64,000 nt of DNA, taken from Sacculina carcini (lineage: Eukaryota; Arthropoda; Thecostraca; Sacculinidae). Positions 40,903 through 51,374 of this stretch are shown piece after piece (position 1 is the stretch's first letter; each line of letters starts with the position of its first letter). A program made the translations under genes and the position numbers. The notes under the pieces were generated by a model. The model was not told the DNA's origin and made no database searches. It was given only the letters and a program-made list of their open reading frames with translations. Where the stretch lies: the NCBI GenBank assembly GCA_916048095.2, contig OU696590.1:4425049-4489048 (forward strand), read 5' to 3'.

Positions 40903-42134
40903 TGGCGCAGTCGAAATTGTTTCAAAGCGAACATATATCAGCGGCTAACGGCAAGTTTTCATGGATTGGAAAAAATTCACAGCCAACTAAGTTAGATATC
41001 TCAGCAGACCGAGAGCTTTCATACAGGGCTTGGAAACGTCGCTGGGATGACTTTTACCTGCTGAGTGAATTATCATCAGCGGAGCCAGCATACCAAATGG
41101 CCGTGATGCGATCATGTCTCTCCAACAAGACTATAAAAGTCGTAGAAAACTTTGATATTCCAGCATCACACATCAACGACGTCACATATATCATAGACAT
41201 GCTCTGAAAATATGTACAAGGACAGCACAGCGAGGTACTGGTACGTAGAAAATTAAACATGAGAGCACAACAACCTGGAGAATGTTTTGACGACTTCCTA
41301 ACGAGTCTTAAGGACTTGTCGAATGAATGCAACTTCTGCGTCGCATATCGCGAATCGATGATACGTGATCGAGTAGTGATGGGGTTAGCTGACTCACAGA
41401 CAATTCAGAAGCTGTATGCAGTTCAGAATCTGTCACTTCATGACACAATCAGAATATGTCGTTCACAAGAAGCGGCAGAGCATGATTCATCAGTTATATT
41501 AGGACAACAGCTGAACAAAATCGGAAAACACAGTGAGTGGGATCAAAACGTCACTGAGAATCAACAGAACAGAAAAACGTGTTCCTATTGTGGAGGCGCA
41601 TGGCACAAGAAAAAGCAGATTGTCCCGCAGTACACAAAACGTGCCAGTTGTCACACAGTTGGACATTTTGCAAAAATGTGCAGAACACCAGAAACATTTC
41701 CTGGACAGAAAAATCTAGAAAAACGGGTAATGACAGTCATAGCTAGTACAAACGGCATCGCAGCTCCGAAAATGAATGTACAGATTGTACCGAAGAAGAA
41801 ACCACAGTCGAAGTGTACGGTTCAAGCTCTGCCGGACTCAGGAGCCGATATATCAATCGTGGGATTAGACGTTCTGAGACGCATCAAAATGGGTAGACAC
41901 GAACTGTCCCCAGCTATGTCAAATCCAATAATGGCAGACCAAACAGAAGTCCGTTATCTTGAAACATCTATGATGAACGTAACGTGGCACTACAACAGTA
42001 GAAGAAATATGCCATGTACTACCTGGTGTAAAAGGATTACTGCCGTCTTGGATCATATCTCGCGACCTAAAAATGTTGCTGGAGAACTATTCAGAACTTC
42101 AAAATTCGGTAAATCGCATCAAATCATGAGATGA
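40902..42134 (+). pseudogene. Outer gypsy Gag and protease, one in-frame TGA
   Basis: ATG at 40,902 opens MAQSKLFQSEHISAANGK. Gag helices follow: SYRAWKRRWDDFYLLSEL and FDIPASHINDVTYIIDML, then an in-frame TGA near 41,206, then RAQQPGECFDDFLTSLKDLS in the same frame. Zinc-knuckle pieces CSYCGGAWH and CHTVGHFAKMC lie near 41,580-41,680. The protease site LPDSGADISIVG is near 41,835. After that the coding sense degrades towards 42,134, and the continuation into pol is interrupted by the inner element. Confidence 0.88.
40903..40914 (+). promoter_or_regulatory. Primer-binding site of outer gypsy
   Basis: TGGCGCAGTCGA starts immediately after the LTR. TGG is the complement of the tRNA CCA end. 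The site is also the start of gag: the ATG uses the last LTR base and the first two PBS bases. I did not identify the tRNA. Confidence 0.75.
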
Positions 42135-42192
42135 CAATTATCAAGCGAATGGAGAAGCAAAGCCCATCAGAAAAAATAAATGAGCTGGACAG

Positions 42193-42563
42193 TGTGCAGA
42201 AATGCATTCGGTAGGCGTGGGGCGTGGACAGTCACCACTCGTGAACCTGAACTTGAACTGACGCGACCTCTAGCGGCCGCTCAGTCAGTTATGGTTCAAG
42301 ACGCTGTTTGCACACAGTCGTGTTCGTACATATCAAGTAAGCGTATTACTGTATGTCATTGTGGTATGTGTTATTACTGTATGTCAGTGTGTTGATGTTG
42401 ATGTAATCAAGGCGTATTTATTGATCGAGTGGTGATCAATTATGTTATTAATTGTTATTGCAACTGTTGATTTCATTTATGTTAATTGTTTCATTGTGTG
42501 TTCACAGTCAGAAACATTCGTTGTGTTAATATGACCGTCCACACGAATGTCGTTTTTTGATCA
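42193..42563 (+). repeat. 5' LTR of intact gypsy
   Basis: TGTGCAGAAATGC...TTTTTTGATCA, 371 bp. It differs from the 3' LTR by one T/A and one T/C change. Confidence 0.96.
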
Positions 42564-42649
42564 TGTTTCTGATTGGTTTCTGAGTTTTTGGAAGTTCGTC
42601 GCGTGTCAAACACTGTTGGTGATAGGAAAACTCTGAGAGTCGTTTCAAC

Positions 42650-45600
42650 ATGACTGTATCGTTGAAGTGCGAAGCGGCCGGTTGTGGAGAGGTGAAGAGG
42701 GCAGACGATATGGCCACATGTATACAACTGATGAAGCTGCATCAGAAGAATGTGCATGATGTCGCCGACAGTCGCCCAAAACCACCGAAAATCAACCGAC
42801 CCACTCTACAGCATGACATCGCTGAGGACGACTGGGCCGCCTTCACCCGGAGGTGGGAAATGTTCAGAAACGGCACCGACATGGCTGCGGATCAAGTGAC
42901 GTCCCAGCTGTTAGCGTGCTGCGAGCCTGACGTCGAAGGAGCTCTCTTCAGACAGGATCCGTCTATCGCCGACAGGTCGACGGATGAAGTTCTCACCGCA
43001 ATGAAGAGACTGACAGTCATCAGTGAGCCGCTGAGCGTGAGGCGATCTAAGCTCCTGCAGTCGACACAGCAACCTGGCGAGCACGTCAGACAATACGTCG
43101 CCCGCCTTCGTGGAGTCGCAAACGTCTGTCAGTGGACGAAGTCGACCAAATGTGTCAACACAGCCTGCTCCAGCACGGTCCACATAAATTACACCGACGA
43201 TATGGTGAAAATGGTGCTGCTGAACGGCTTGTGCGACGAGAACATCAGACGGGAAGTCCTTGGGTCGACAGGCTTAGACGACATGACGCTTGGCGAGACA
43301 GTTGCTTTCATCGACGGCAAAGAAATCGCTGCAAGAGCGACGCTGAACGGCAACTCGAAGATTGACGCCAGCGCATACCGGAGAGACAACCAAAGAAGAG
43401 CGCGGCATTCACTGCAGCAGTCACCCACCACACAAAGGCGATCGTGGGACGACAGCCAACTGCAAAAACAAATGCGGTGCGAGTGTGGCAAGATAACTCC
43501 CCAGTTCGGTCGCGTACGGGGTAAGATTAAAGAGTTTAAGTCGTGTCTTGAGTGCTGGAGGAAAAAACGATCATCAACACACAGAGAGCAGACCGGTATC
43601 CCAGCAGGCGTCTGCTTCCAGCACGCAGATGGGTTCCATTCAGGTACCACCTCGTTAAAGACTCGAAGGCGGACAAATAAATCAGCCCGGGCAGCAGACT
43701 GCAGTGAAGCATCGGTCAGCGAGAATCGGCCTCAACCACAATTGATTGTGGATGTTTGCATTGACACAGAAACGTACACCAAAATGCAAGTATCACCTCC
43801 ACCAAAAAGGTCGGCAAGAATTACGGCCATAGCTGACTCTGGCGCACAAACGTGCCTGATGGGGCGGTGCCTGCTGTGGAGATTCGGGTTAGGCCGCCAT
43901 CAACTATCGCCAGCTGACAAGCGCATCGTGGCCGCCAACAACCAGGAGATCAACGTGCTCGGGTCACTTCACGTGAAAATTTCCGGGCAGAGCGCCAAGG
44001 GTCAACAGATGCATACATTCGCCACAGTGTATGTGACCAACACCACAGGGAGGTTCTACCTGAGCCGTGATGCGCTAGAAGGCCTTGGGGTCATCGCCCA
44101 CGATTTCCCTCGCATAGGTGCTGCTCCGATGAGGTGCCAAAACAGCACAGTTCTTATCGAGCAGGCTACTACGGCACCATGCGGTTGCCCAAGACGTACG
44201 CCACCACCAGAGCGGCCAGAGAAACTTCCCGTAACGCCCTCTCTCTCGCGAGTAGCGGACATGAAAGCGTGGCTGATGGAGCGGTACGCATCGTCAACGT
44301 TTAATGTCTGCCCGCATCAACCGCTTCCAGTCATGACAGGGCCGCCTATGGAAATACGGGTGGACCCTGACGCGAAGGCAGTGGTGACACGAAGACCACC
44401 AAGCGTGCCCGTACACTGGCAAAAGGAGGTCGCCGACCAGCTGGAGAGGGACGTGGCGCTGGGAGTCATCGAGCGTGTTCCACCAAATACGCCTGTAACA
44501 TGGCTGCATAACATGGTGCTGACGCCCAAAATGGACGGTACTCCCAGGAGGACGGTCGACCTGCAGCCCCTCAACAAACATAGCGTGCGGGAGACTCATC
44601 ACACGGTGCCACCAAGCAAACAAGCCAAGGCGGTGCCACCGATGACTATAAAATCAGTCACCGACGCGTGGAATGGCTTTCATGCGATCGAGATAAGGCC
44701 CGAAGATCGCCACAAGACCACATTCCTCACGGAACAAGGAAGATTCCGGTACAGACGAGCACCAATGGGGTTCCTTGCGTCACAAGATGCCTATACTCAG
44801 CGATATGACACGATCATTACCGATGTCCCCAGAAAAACCAAATGTGTAGACGACACACTGCTCTGGGACACAGACTTGGCTACACACTGGTGGCGGATTA
44901 TCGACTATTTACACTTGACAGGAAAGAATGGTGTAATCCTGAACCCGAAAAAATTTCAATTTTCGGAAACAGAAGTGGACTTCGCGGGGTTTCAGATCAC
45001 ATCCAGCCAGATAAAGCCACTTCCGAAGTATCTGAACGCGATCTCATCATTCCCGACACCGGCTAACATCACTGACATCCGTGCATGGTTCGGGTTGGTA
45101 AATCAGGTATCGCATTACGGCAGAACGTCCGGCTTGATGGAGCCGTTCAAGCCGTTTCTGAGCCCCAGAGTGGCTTTCAGATGGGATGCCGACCTCGATA
45201 AAGCTTTCAATCAGTCCAAAGAGGCCATCATCAAGGAGATAGAGAACGGCGTGGAAATCTTTGACCCTCAGAGGACTACCTGCTTGAATCCAGATTGGTC
45301 GAAGACCGGAGTAGGGTACTGGTTGCGCCAAAAGTACTGCGCATGCAACTCGGATGTTCCGGGGTGCTGTGAAAACGGATGGAGGATAGCAGTAGCCGGC
45401 TCAAGATTTCTCAGAGATGCAGAAAAAAAGTACGCTCCCATTGAGGGTGAAGCGTTAGCTGTTGCATGGGCCCTGGAGGACACGCGTTTTTTCACCATGG
45501 GTTGTCAGCGTTTGATAGTTACAACGGACCACAAACCACTTGTCAAAATTCTGGGAGATAGAGCTCTTGATGACATAAAAAATCCCCGACTGTTCCGCTT

Positions 45601-47431
45601 GAAGCAGAGAACACTGATGTGGCAATATCGAATCGTGCACGTCCCTGGAAAGTCAATACCGGCAGCAGATGCGACATCAAGAAACCCGTCGTCGGATTCT
45701 GACGAGACAATTGGTGTAAGTGGCCTCTCTGTCATACGCTGCCCGGTCAACAGGGACGACGACATGGAGAAAACAGTTGTGGCAACGGCGAAACTTTTGT
45801 CACAGCCCCTCGGCGCCATCACCTGGGAGCAAGTGAAGAAGTGCACGGCTCAAGACACCAATCTACAGGCACTCATGGACATGATAGAGCACGGATTCCC
45901 AGCATCACGCGATCACGTTTCTGAGACGTTGCAGCCGTACTGGCAGTACCGGAACGACATGACCGTGGTCGACGACGTGGTAATGATAAACAACAGGATT
46001 ATCATCCCAGCATCGCTGCAGAACGAAGTTCTGAAAATATTGCACGCTGCACATCAGGGCACAAGCCGCATGTTCAGCAGAGCGCACGACGTGGTCTTTT
46101 GGCCGGGGATGTCACGAGACATCGAGCACACTCGGGCTAAATGCACCGACTGCTGGAGAATGTCCCCGTCACAGTCGAATCTGCCGCCTCGACAACCAAA
46201 CGTGCCCACCAGGCCATTTCAAGCCATCGCTGCTGATTTCGGTCTGCTGAAGGGAATTGGATATCTGATTATAGTGGACAGATTCAGCGGATGGCCTCAC
46301 ATCGTGGCGGCAAAATCCGGTGCAAAAGGTTTTCTGTCAGCTATAATTGCATATTTCTCGACATTCGGCGTAGCGGAGGAAATTAGCACCGACGGCGGTC
46401 CAGAATTCACAGCAAGAGAAACAGAGGATTTCTTCACGAGATGGGGCGTGAAACACCGCATCTCATCAGCATATTATCCTCAGTCAAATGGCAGAGCTGA
46501 AGTTGCTGTGAAGGCAATGAAGCGCTTGCTGACATCGCACACCGACATGTATGGGAGTGTTGACACGGAAGCCGTGGCGGCTGGTATGCTTCAATACCGC
46601 AACACGCCTGATCCGGAGACAAAAGTGTCGCCTGCGCAAGTGGTTTTCGGCCGAAGGATGTCGGACATGCTCCCCATACCACCACATTCGTCTGTGTTCA
46701 AGAGTCCAGTGGTTCACCCGGTGTGGAGGGACGCATGGAATCATCAGGAGGACGCTCTCCGACTGCGCTTCATGAAGCAGATGGACAGACAGCAGTGTAA
46801 TCGTCCGTTGCCACCACTACAGCCAGGGGACAAAGTGTTGCTGCAAAATCAGACAGGACCACACTGCAAACGGTGGGATAGAACAGGAGTGGTGGTGGAA
46901 GCAAGACCGTTTGATCAATACCACGTCAAGATCCACGGGTCTGGGCGTCTCACAATCAGAAATCGCAAGTTTCTACGGAAGATAATGGAACTAAGCGACT
47001 CGTCACCTCTATCACCCGCACCAGAGCAGCTTGCACATCTGCCGGAGACAAAGAACATGGTCCACAAGGCAGAGTGTTCATCACCATCGATGGAGATGCC
47101 AAAGTGCGCGGATCGAGGGCCACCATCGCCAACTCCGTCGCAGCAGGAGGCAGTCACGCCACCGACGGATGACATGGCGTCCAGTCAACCACCGACCACA
47201 GCACTCACGCCGGACGAGTCGTGTCAAACAGAGAGACACCCAGAGAGTCATACCGAGTTACATCCACCAGCAGCGTCACGACCGCGCAGAAACCGACGCC
47301 CTCCTGCCTACCTGCAGGACTATGTCACCGGCGTGAAGTTTCGGGGTCGAAACTGGGGGGGATGTGCAGAAATGCATTCGGTAGGCGTGGGGCGTGGACA
47401 GTCACCACTCGTGAACCTGAACTTGAACTGA
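42650..47431 (+). CDS. Gag-Pol polyprotein of intact gypsy element
   Basis: A 1,593-aa polyprotein that packages, reverse-transcribes and integrates the element. The N-terminus has a small Cys/His finger (CEAAGCGE...HQKNVH). Gag helices follow (EDDWAAFTRRWEMF; QPGEHVRQYVARLRGVANVC). In place of a CCHC knuckle there is a C-x-C...C-x2-C cluster (C277, C279, C299, C302). The protease site is IADSGAQTCLMG (D396). RT has VDLQPLNKHSVRE and CVDDTLLWD (D734, D735). RNase H starts at NPDWSKTGVGYWL (D882) and ends HVPGKSIPAADATSRN. Integrase has H1132, H1135 and CTDCW, then D1196, D1248 and E1284 (DD35E). The Pro-rich tail includes RRNRRPPAYLQDYV. The last 23 codons lie inside the 3' LTR. Confidence 0.96.
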   Translation: MTVSLKCEAAGCGEVKRADDMATCIQLMKLHQKNVHDVADSRPKPPKINRPTLQHDIAEDDWAAFTRRWEMFRNGTDMAADQVTSQLLACCEPDVEGALFRQDPSIADRSTDEVLTAMKRLTVISEPLSVRRSKLLQSTQQPGEHVRQYVARLRGVANVCQWTKSTKCVNTACSSTVHINYTDDMVKMVLLNGLCDENIRREVLGSTGLDDMTLGETVAFIDGKEIAARATLNGNSKIDASAYRRDNQRRARHSLQQSPTTQRRSWDDSQLQKQMRCECGKITPQFGRVRGKIKEFKSCLECWRKKRSSTHREQTGIPAGVCFQHADGFHSGTTSLKTRRRTNKSARAADCSEASVSENRPQPQLIVDVCIDTETYTKMQVSPPPKRSARITAIADSGAQTCLMGRCLLWRFGLGRHQLSPADKRIVAANNQEINVLGSLHVKISGQSAKGQQMHTFATVYVTNTTGRFYLSRDALEGLGVIAHDFPRIGAAPMRCQNSTVLIEQATTAPCGCPRRTPPPERPEKLPVTPSLSRVADMKAWLMERYASSTFNVCPHQPLPVMTGPPMEIRVDPDAKAVVTRRPPSVPVHWQKEVADQLERDVALGVIERVPPNTPVTWLHNMVLTPKMDGTPRRTVDLQPLNKHSVRETHHTVPPSKQAKAVPPMTIKSVTDAWNGFHAIEIRPEDRHKTTFLTEQGRFRYRRAPMGFLASQDAYTQRYDTIITDVPRKTKCVDDTLLWDTDLATHWWRIIDYLHLTGKNGVILNPKKFQFSETEVDFAGFQITSSQIKPLPKYLNAISSFPTPANITDIRAWFGLVNQVSHYGRTSGLMEPFKPFLSPRVAFRWDADLDKAFNQSKEAIIKEIENGVEIFDPQRTTCLNPDWSKTGVGYWLRQKYCACNSDVPGCCENGWRIAVAGSRFLRDAEKKYAPIEGEALAVAWALEDTRFFTMGCQRLIVTTDHKPLVKILGDRALDDIKNPRLFRLKQRTLMWQYRIVHVPGKSIPAADATSRNPSSDSDETIGVSGLSVIRCPVNRDDDMEKTVVATAKLLSQPLGAITWEQVKKCTAQDTNLQALMDMIEHGFPASRDHVSETLQPYWQYRNDMTVVDDVVMINNRIIIPASLQNEVLKILHAAHQGTSRMFSRAHDVVFWPGMSRDIEHTRAKCTDCWRMSPSQSNLPPRQPNVPTRPFQAIAADFGLLKGIGYLIIVDRFSGWPHIVAAKSGAKGFLSAIIAYFSTFGVAEEISTDGGPEFTARETEDFFTRWGVKHRISSAYYPQSNGRAEVAVKAMKRLLTSHTDMYGSVDTEAVAAGMLQYRNTPDPETKVSPAQVVFGRRMSDMLPIPPHSSVFKSPVVHPVWRDAWNHQEDALRLRFMKQMDRQQCNRPLPPLQPGDKVLLQNQTGPHCKRWDRTGVVVEARPFDQYHVKIHGSGRLTIRNRKFLRKIMELSDSSPLSPAPEQLAHLPETKNMVHKAECSSPSMEMPKCADRGPPSPTPSQQEAVTPPTDDMASSQPPTTALTPDESCQTERHPESHTELHPPAASRPRRNRRPPAYLQDYVTGVKFRGRNWGGCAEMHSVGVGRGQSPLVNLNLN
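47351..47362 (+). promoter_or_regulatory. Polypurine tract of intact gypsy
   Basis: AACTGGGGGGGA directly precedes the 3' LTR (TGTGCAG). It is coding at the same time (the NWGG residues of the ORF). Confidence 0.85.
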
Positions 47432-47733
47432 CGCGACCTCTAGCGGCCGCTCAGTCAGTTATGGTTCAAGACGCTGTTTGCACACAGTCGTGTTCGTACA
47501 TATCAAGTAAGCGTATTACTGTATGTCATTGTGGTATGTGTTAATACTGTATGTCAGTGTGTTGATGTTGATGTAATCAAGGCGTATTTATTGATCGAGT
47601 GGTGATCAATTATGTTATTAATTGTTATTGCAACTGTTGATTTCATTTATGTTAATTGTTTCATTGTGTGTTCACAGTCAGAAACATTCGTTGTGCTAAT
47701 ATGACCGTCCACACGAATGTCGTTTTTTGATCA
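47363..47733 (+). repeat. 3' LTR of intact gypsy
   Basis: 371 bp, 369 identical to the 5' LTR. It contains the last 69 nt of the polyprotein ORF. Confidence 0.96.
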
Positions 47734-47738
47734 GACAG

Positions 47739-49207
47739 CACAAGAGAATTACAAGAGAAGCTGGTGACAAAATATCACACAGTTTTTGACGGTCACCTTA
47801 AGCCAATGCGTGGAGAATTATTTCGCATCACACTGAAAGATGATGCAAGACCATTTTGCGTTACAGCTCCAACAAAAGTACCGTTCAGCTTGCGAGAAAA
47901 ACCCAAATCGGAACTAGACACCCTGGTTGAAAAAGTTATCATCGCATGTAAAACAAAACCATTAGAGTGGTGTGCTCCTATTGTGGTAACTCCGAAGAAA
48001 AACCCAGATATAATCAGTCTGTGCGTCAATTTATCTTTCCTCAACAAATATGTAGTGAGAGAACCATTCTCTTCTGAAACACCTGCAGAAGTGATCTCTA
48101 ACATTCTACAAAATCAGACGGGATTTGAGAGGGTATCATCAATGTGAATTGGAGGAGAAAAGTCAAAACTTGACTACGTTTTTCACGCGTTTCGACAGAT
48201 ACAAATTGTTGAGAGCACCGTACGGAATATCGTCAATATCCGATCACTACAACCGGCGCATGTACGAATGTTTTTCGACAATGAAAAATTTCTGTCGAGT
48301 GGTTGATGATGTTCTAGTGTACGACGATGATCTCAACAAACACTATAGACACATCGAAGAATTCCTGCAATACGGTCAAAATAATGGCGTTTCTCTTAAC
48401 AAGGACAAGTTTGTCTTTGGTCGGCAGTCAATCAAATTTGCTGGCCACGTGATAACCAGGACCGGGTACCATCTGGACTCTGATTTATGTCGCGCAATTG
48501 CAGAATTTCCAACACCACAAAACATATCTGAATTACGATCTTTTTTCGGCATGGTCAATCAGATATCATCATTTCCAAATGTTGTTGCACAAATGTTGCA
48601 GCCAATGCGGTCACTATTGAGTGTCAAAAATGAGTTTATCTAGTCGACAGAACACGATCAAGCGTTTCAGAAAGCAATGAAATTTCTCTCATCAGAACCA
48701 ACCCTGTCATATTACGACCCTAAGAAGCCAACCAGCCTGACAACAGACGCAAGTCGATTGAACGGAATTGCTCTCGTGCTCACGCAACAACAATCAGATG
48801 GGACATGGAAAACCGTTCAAGCGGGGTCAAGATTCCTCACTGACACCGAATTAAGATATGCAGTCATCGAACTCGAGGCGCTGGCGATAGCATGGGGTTT
48901 GCAGAAATGTCTTACATTTTTGCTTGGTCGTGATACGTTTACAATTATTGTTGATCACAAATCTCTCGTTCCGATTTTCACCAGCAAACGTCTGGAGGAC
49001 ATTGAAAAACTCCGTTTACAGAGAATCCGAATGAAGACAATGGAATACAGTTTCAAGATTGTCTGGTGTAGGGGATCTGAAAACGTCACAGCAGATGCAT
49101 TATCGAGATCGCCAATAGATTCGCCAAAACAAGAAGACGAACTGGCAGAACCAGAAAACGCATTGTCAGTCTGGGATATAGACCTGTTAGCGACAGTGTC
49201 ATTTTGA
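47739..49207 (+). pseudogene. Outer gypsy RT and RNase H
   Basis: Pol resumes after the inner element with ELQEKLVTKYHTVFDGHLKP. RT reads WCAPIVVTPKKNPD, CVNLSFLNKYVVRE, a frameshift near 48,120, GYHQCELEEKSQNLTTF, LLRAPYGIS, VVDDVLVYDDD (catalytic DD near 48,308) and FAGHVIT. RNase H reads TSLTTDASRLNGIAL (near 48,740), ELEALAIAWGL and SENVTADALSRSP. A TAG at 48,641-48,643 sits where Trp is expected (EFI*STEHDQAF), and the frame is otherwise unchanged to 49,207. Confidence 0.92.
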
Positions 49208-49278
49208 GGCCTAATTCTCATACTCTCTCTTTGCCGTCCTAATCCGGCAGGCAGCATAGGCGCACACAAGTTTAACTA

Positions 49279-49638
49279 GTGCTGGAGCTAAAATTTGAAA
49301 TTCGAGACAAACTCCTACGGAGGGCGCTGAAACTTGGCGTTGCATTGGCATGGATTATAAGAAACGACACTCAAGTCAGAATGCGAGAGATGGCAATAAT
49401 AAATGTCAATAAATATGAACATGCTGGTCTTGTCACCTAACCTAACCAACCTAACCTAACCTAACCAAACCTAAGCAACCCACCTAACCTAACCAAACCT
49501 AACCTACGTTAATCGCGAGGAACGGCTTATTATCACAGGCTCTGCTTAGCGCATTTCCCGCACTCTCGCTTTTAGTCTCAAACGGCCAGTTTCAGAGCCC
49601 TCTAGCGGATTGTCTCAAACGGACATTTTTAGCTCCAG
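49279..49638. mobile_element. MITE in outer gypsy, CTGGAGCTAAAA termini
   Basis: The left end is TA-GTGCTGGAGCTAAAATTT and the right end inverted is TACTGGAGCTAAAAATG. The shared CTGGAGCTAAAA is followed in both by a GAGACAA word. TA bounds both sides. There are no ORFs. It contains a CCTAA tract at 49,435-49,505. The superfamily is unassigned. Confidence 0.65.
49435..49505. repeat. Interstitial (CCTAA)n tract, telomere-like
   Basis: About a dozen CCTAA or CCAAA/CCAA variants in a row (ACCTAACCTAACC words). TTAGG is the usual arthropod telomere unit. The tract is inside a MITE, so it may be part of that family and not a telomere trace. Confidence 0.8.
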
Positions 49639-49679
49639 TATTGTCTTGTCGCGCCCATGGCACGGGTCGAATTATGTAG

Positions 49680-51101
49680 AGGTTGAGAGCGGCGGTGAAG
49701 TTTGTATCAAAATGTCATTGCCGCTAAGTGGGTAGTCTCCGTCAGTCTGCACGCTTTGTACACAATCAGCGAAAGAGGAACATTTCAACTTGAGACTACA
49801 ACGGTTGAAATAAGAATCAGACTCAGACCACGAGCTAAGAGTCCTCAACAAATATATACTGCAATAATTTCCTTCTGCAAAAAGCGCGTTACCTGACGTG
49901 ATCAAACCGTACTGGCCAAAACATGCCGAACTTTCTGTCGACGACGGCATGATTGTATGTGGTTTTCGCCTCGTCGTTCTAAGGGAAATGCTGAAGCTTC
50001 TACACGAAGGTCGTCAAGTTCAGGAAAGAGTGAAAGCGCGCGCTCGTCGCATCCTTTATTGGGCAGGTATGGACCGTGACCGTGACCGTGAGATCCATAA
50101 CATCACGAAGGAATGCCGGAAATGTCAGGAGATGTTGCCAGCATAAAAAAAAAGAAACGTACATTGCGCATCAGAATGCCACTCGCCCATTTGAAATCAT
50201 ATCAGCGGATCTAGCACAGTATGGAGGGGAAAACTTCTTAGTATTAGTTGATTATTACTTGTCATGGACAACCGTTGCCAATTTGGGTGCTGATACTACT
50301 GCTGAAAATGTTATACGCAGATACCAGGATATTTTCTGCATCAACGGAGTGCCTGATATTTGGTATAGTGATGGTGGACCTCAGTTAACATCTCATAAAT
50401 TTCGCCAGTTTTTATTGCGATGGGGGGTAGAACAGAGAACGTCTTCGCCAGGCTACCCACAATCAAACGGAAAAGCCGAGTCAGCAGTCAAAAATGTAAA
50501 GAAAACGATTGCCAAGTGCTGGGATCCACAAGCAAAGGCACCCAACAGTGAGTCATTCTCCAGAGCTTTTCTCCAGCTCAGAAATACTCCTGGACCAAAC
50601 GGATTGTCACCAGCTGAAAAAACATATGGACGACCGATCAAGGACACCATTCCGGCGCATCGTCGTGCGTTCGACAAGAAGTGGCAGAAGATCAACCTGG
50701 ATATCGACCGCAACCGGAATGACAAACTCCAACAAAAGTCACAGAAGAGATATGATCAGGACACCAAAGACTTGAGCCCTCTAAGAATAGGAAATTGTGC
50801 TGCTGTTAGAGATCCTATTACGAAGCTGTGGTCAAACTATGGTGTCATATCTGGCATAGCCTCACATCGCAGATACCTCATCCGACTGAATAGCAGAAGA
50901 GTGTTATGTCGAAATATGAGATTCCTCAGAAAAAGATTCGCTCACGTATCTCCCTTTCAGCACGACAATGAGAATGAAGAAAATGTGGAAACTGCCTTGG
51001 ATCGACAAGAACCGCGCGATCACCGTCCAGTGGCTGAGCCTCCACTCAGAAGGTCGGGAAGAATTCGTCGTCGGCATGCGCAGTTAATAGAAGAAATTTA
51101 A
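49680..51101 (+). pseudogene. Outer gypsy integrase, frameshifted
   Basis: The zinc-binding N-terminus is HEGRQVQERVKARARRILYW followed by CRKCQEMLP (49,990-50,145), with a tripled GACCGT producing DRDRDRE. A frameshift in the A9 run at 50,145-50,153 leads into the core: FEIISADLAQYGGENF (first Asp), VPDIWYSDGGPQLTS (second Asp) and YPQSNGKAESAVKNVKK (Glu). Next are LQLRNTPGPNGLSPAE and the Arg-rich end PPLRRSGRIRRRHAQ, stopping at 51,101 just before the 3' LTR. Confidence 0.92.
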
Positions 51102-51116
51102 CTTTCGATGGGGATG

Positions 51117-51374
51117 TGTTGGTAGTTAGCTCGCAGCATGCTGCGTACGCTCCTGCGCAGACTGCGTATGACATGCGTATGTTGACTGTGTGGTGATGTA
51201 TGCGCGTGTGCTCACCTGTGAGTGTGCGTATGGTGAAAGACTGCGTATATGTGAAATATGTGTATGAGTGATTGTTCAAGCTCGTTAAGTTAGTATGTGT
51301 CTGGTCTTGTGATTGAATACAACGTGTACTTTGTGATTGTCTTTTGTGTGTCGTTCCTTCGTGACATCCAAACA
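51117..51374 (+). repeat. 3' LTR of outer gypsy
   Basis: TGTTGGTAGTTAGC...ATCCAAACA. A purine-rich CGATGGGGATG lies just upstream as a polypurine tract candidate. Confidence 0.93.

Larger units (their letters stand above)
42188..47738 (+). mobile_element. Intact, very young Ty3/gypsy element (42,193-47,733)
   Basis: LTRs of 371 bp differ at only two positions. The TSD is GACAG at 42,188-42,192 and 47,734-47,738. A polypurine tract (AACTGGGGGGGA) abuts the 3' LTR. A single uninterrupted 1,593-codon ORF covers gag to integrase. Removing it and one TSD copy rejoins the outer gypsy pol. Near-identical LTRs and a full ORF suggest recent, possibly ongoing activity; activity itself is inference. 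Confidence 0.96.
40648..51374 (+). mobile_element. Ty3/gypsy element, decayed, split by a younger gypsy element
   Basis: LTRs of about 255 bp (40,648-40,902 and 51,117-51,374) bound gag, protease, RT, RNase H and integrase in gypsy order on the plus strand. It is interrupted at 42,192/47,734 by a complete gypsy element and at about 49,279-49,638 by a MITE. Outside those insertions it is about 4.8 kb. Coding is broken by a TGA in gag, a TAG in RNase H and two or more frameshifts. The outer flanks (ATACA and TTAAT) do not match, so no TSD is visible. Confidence 0.92.
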
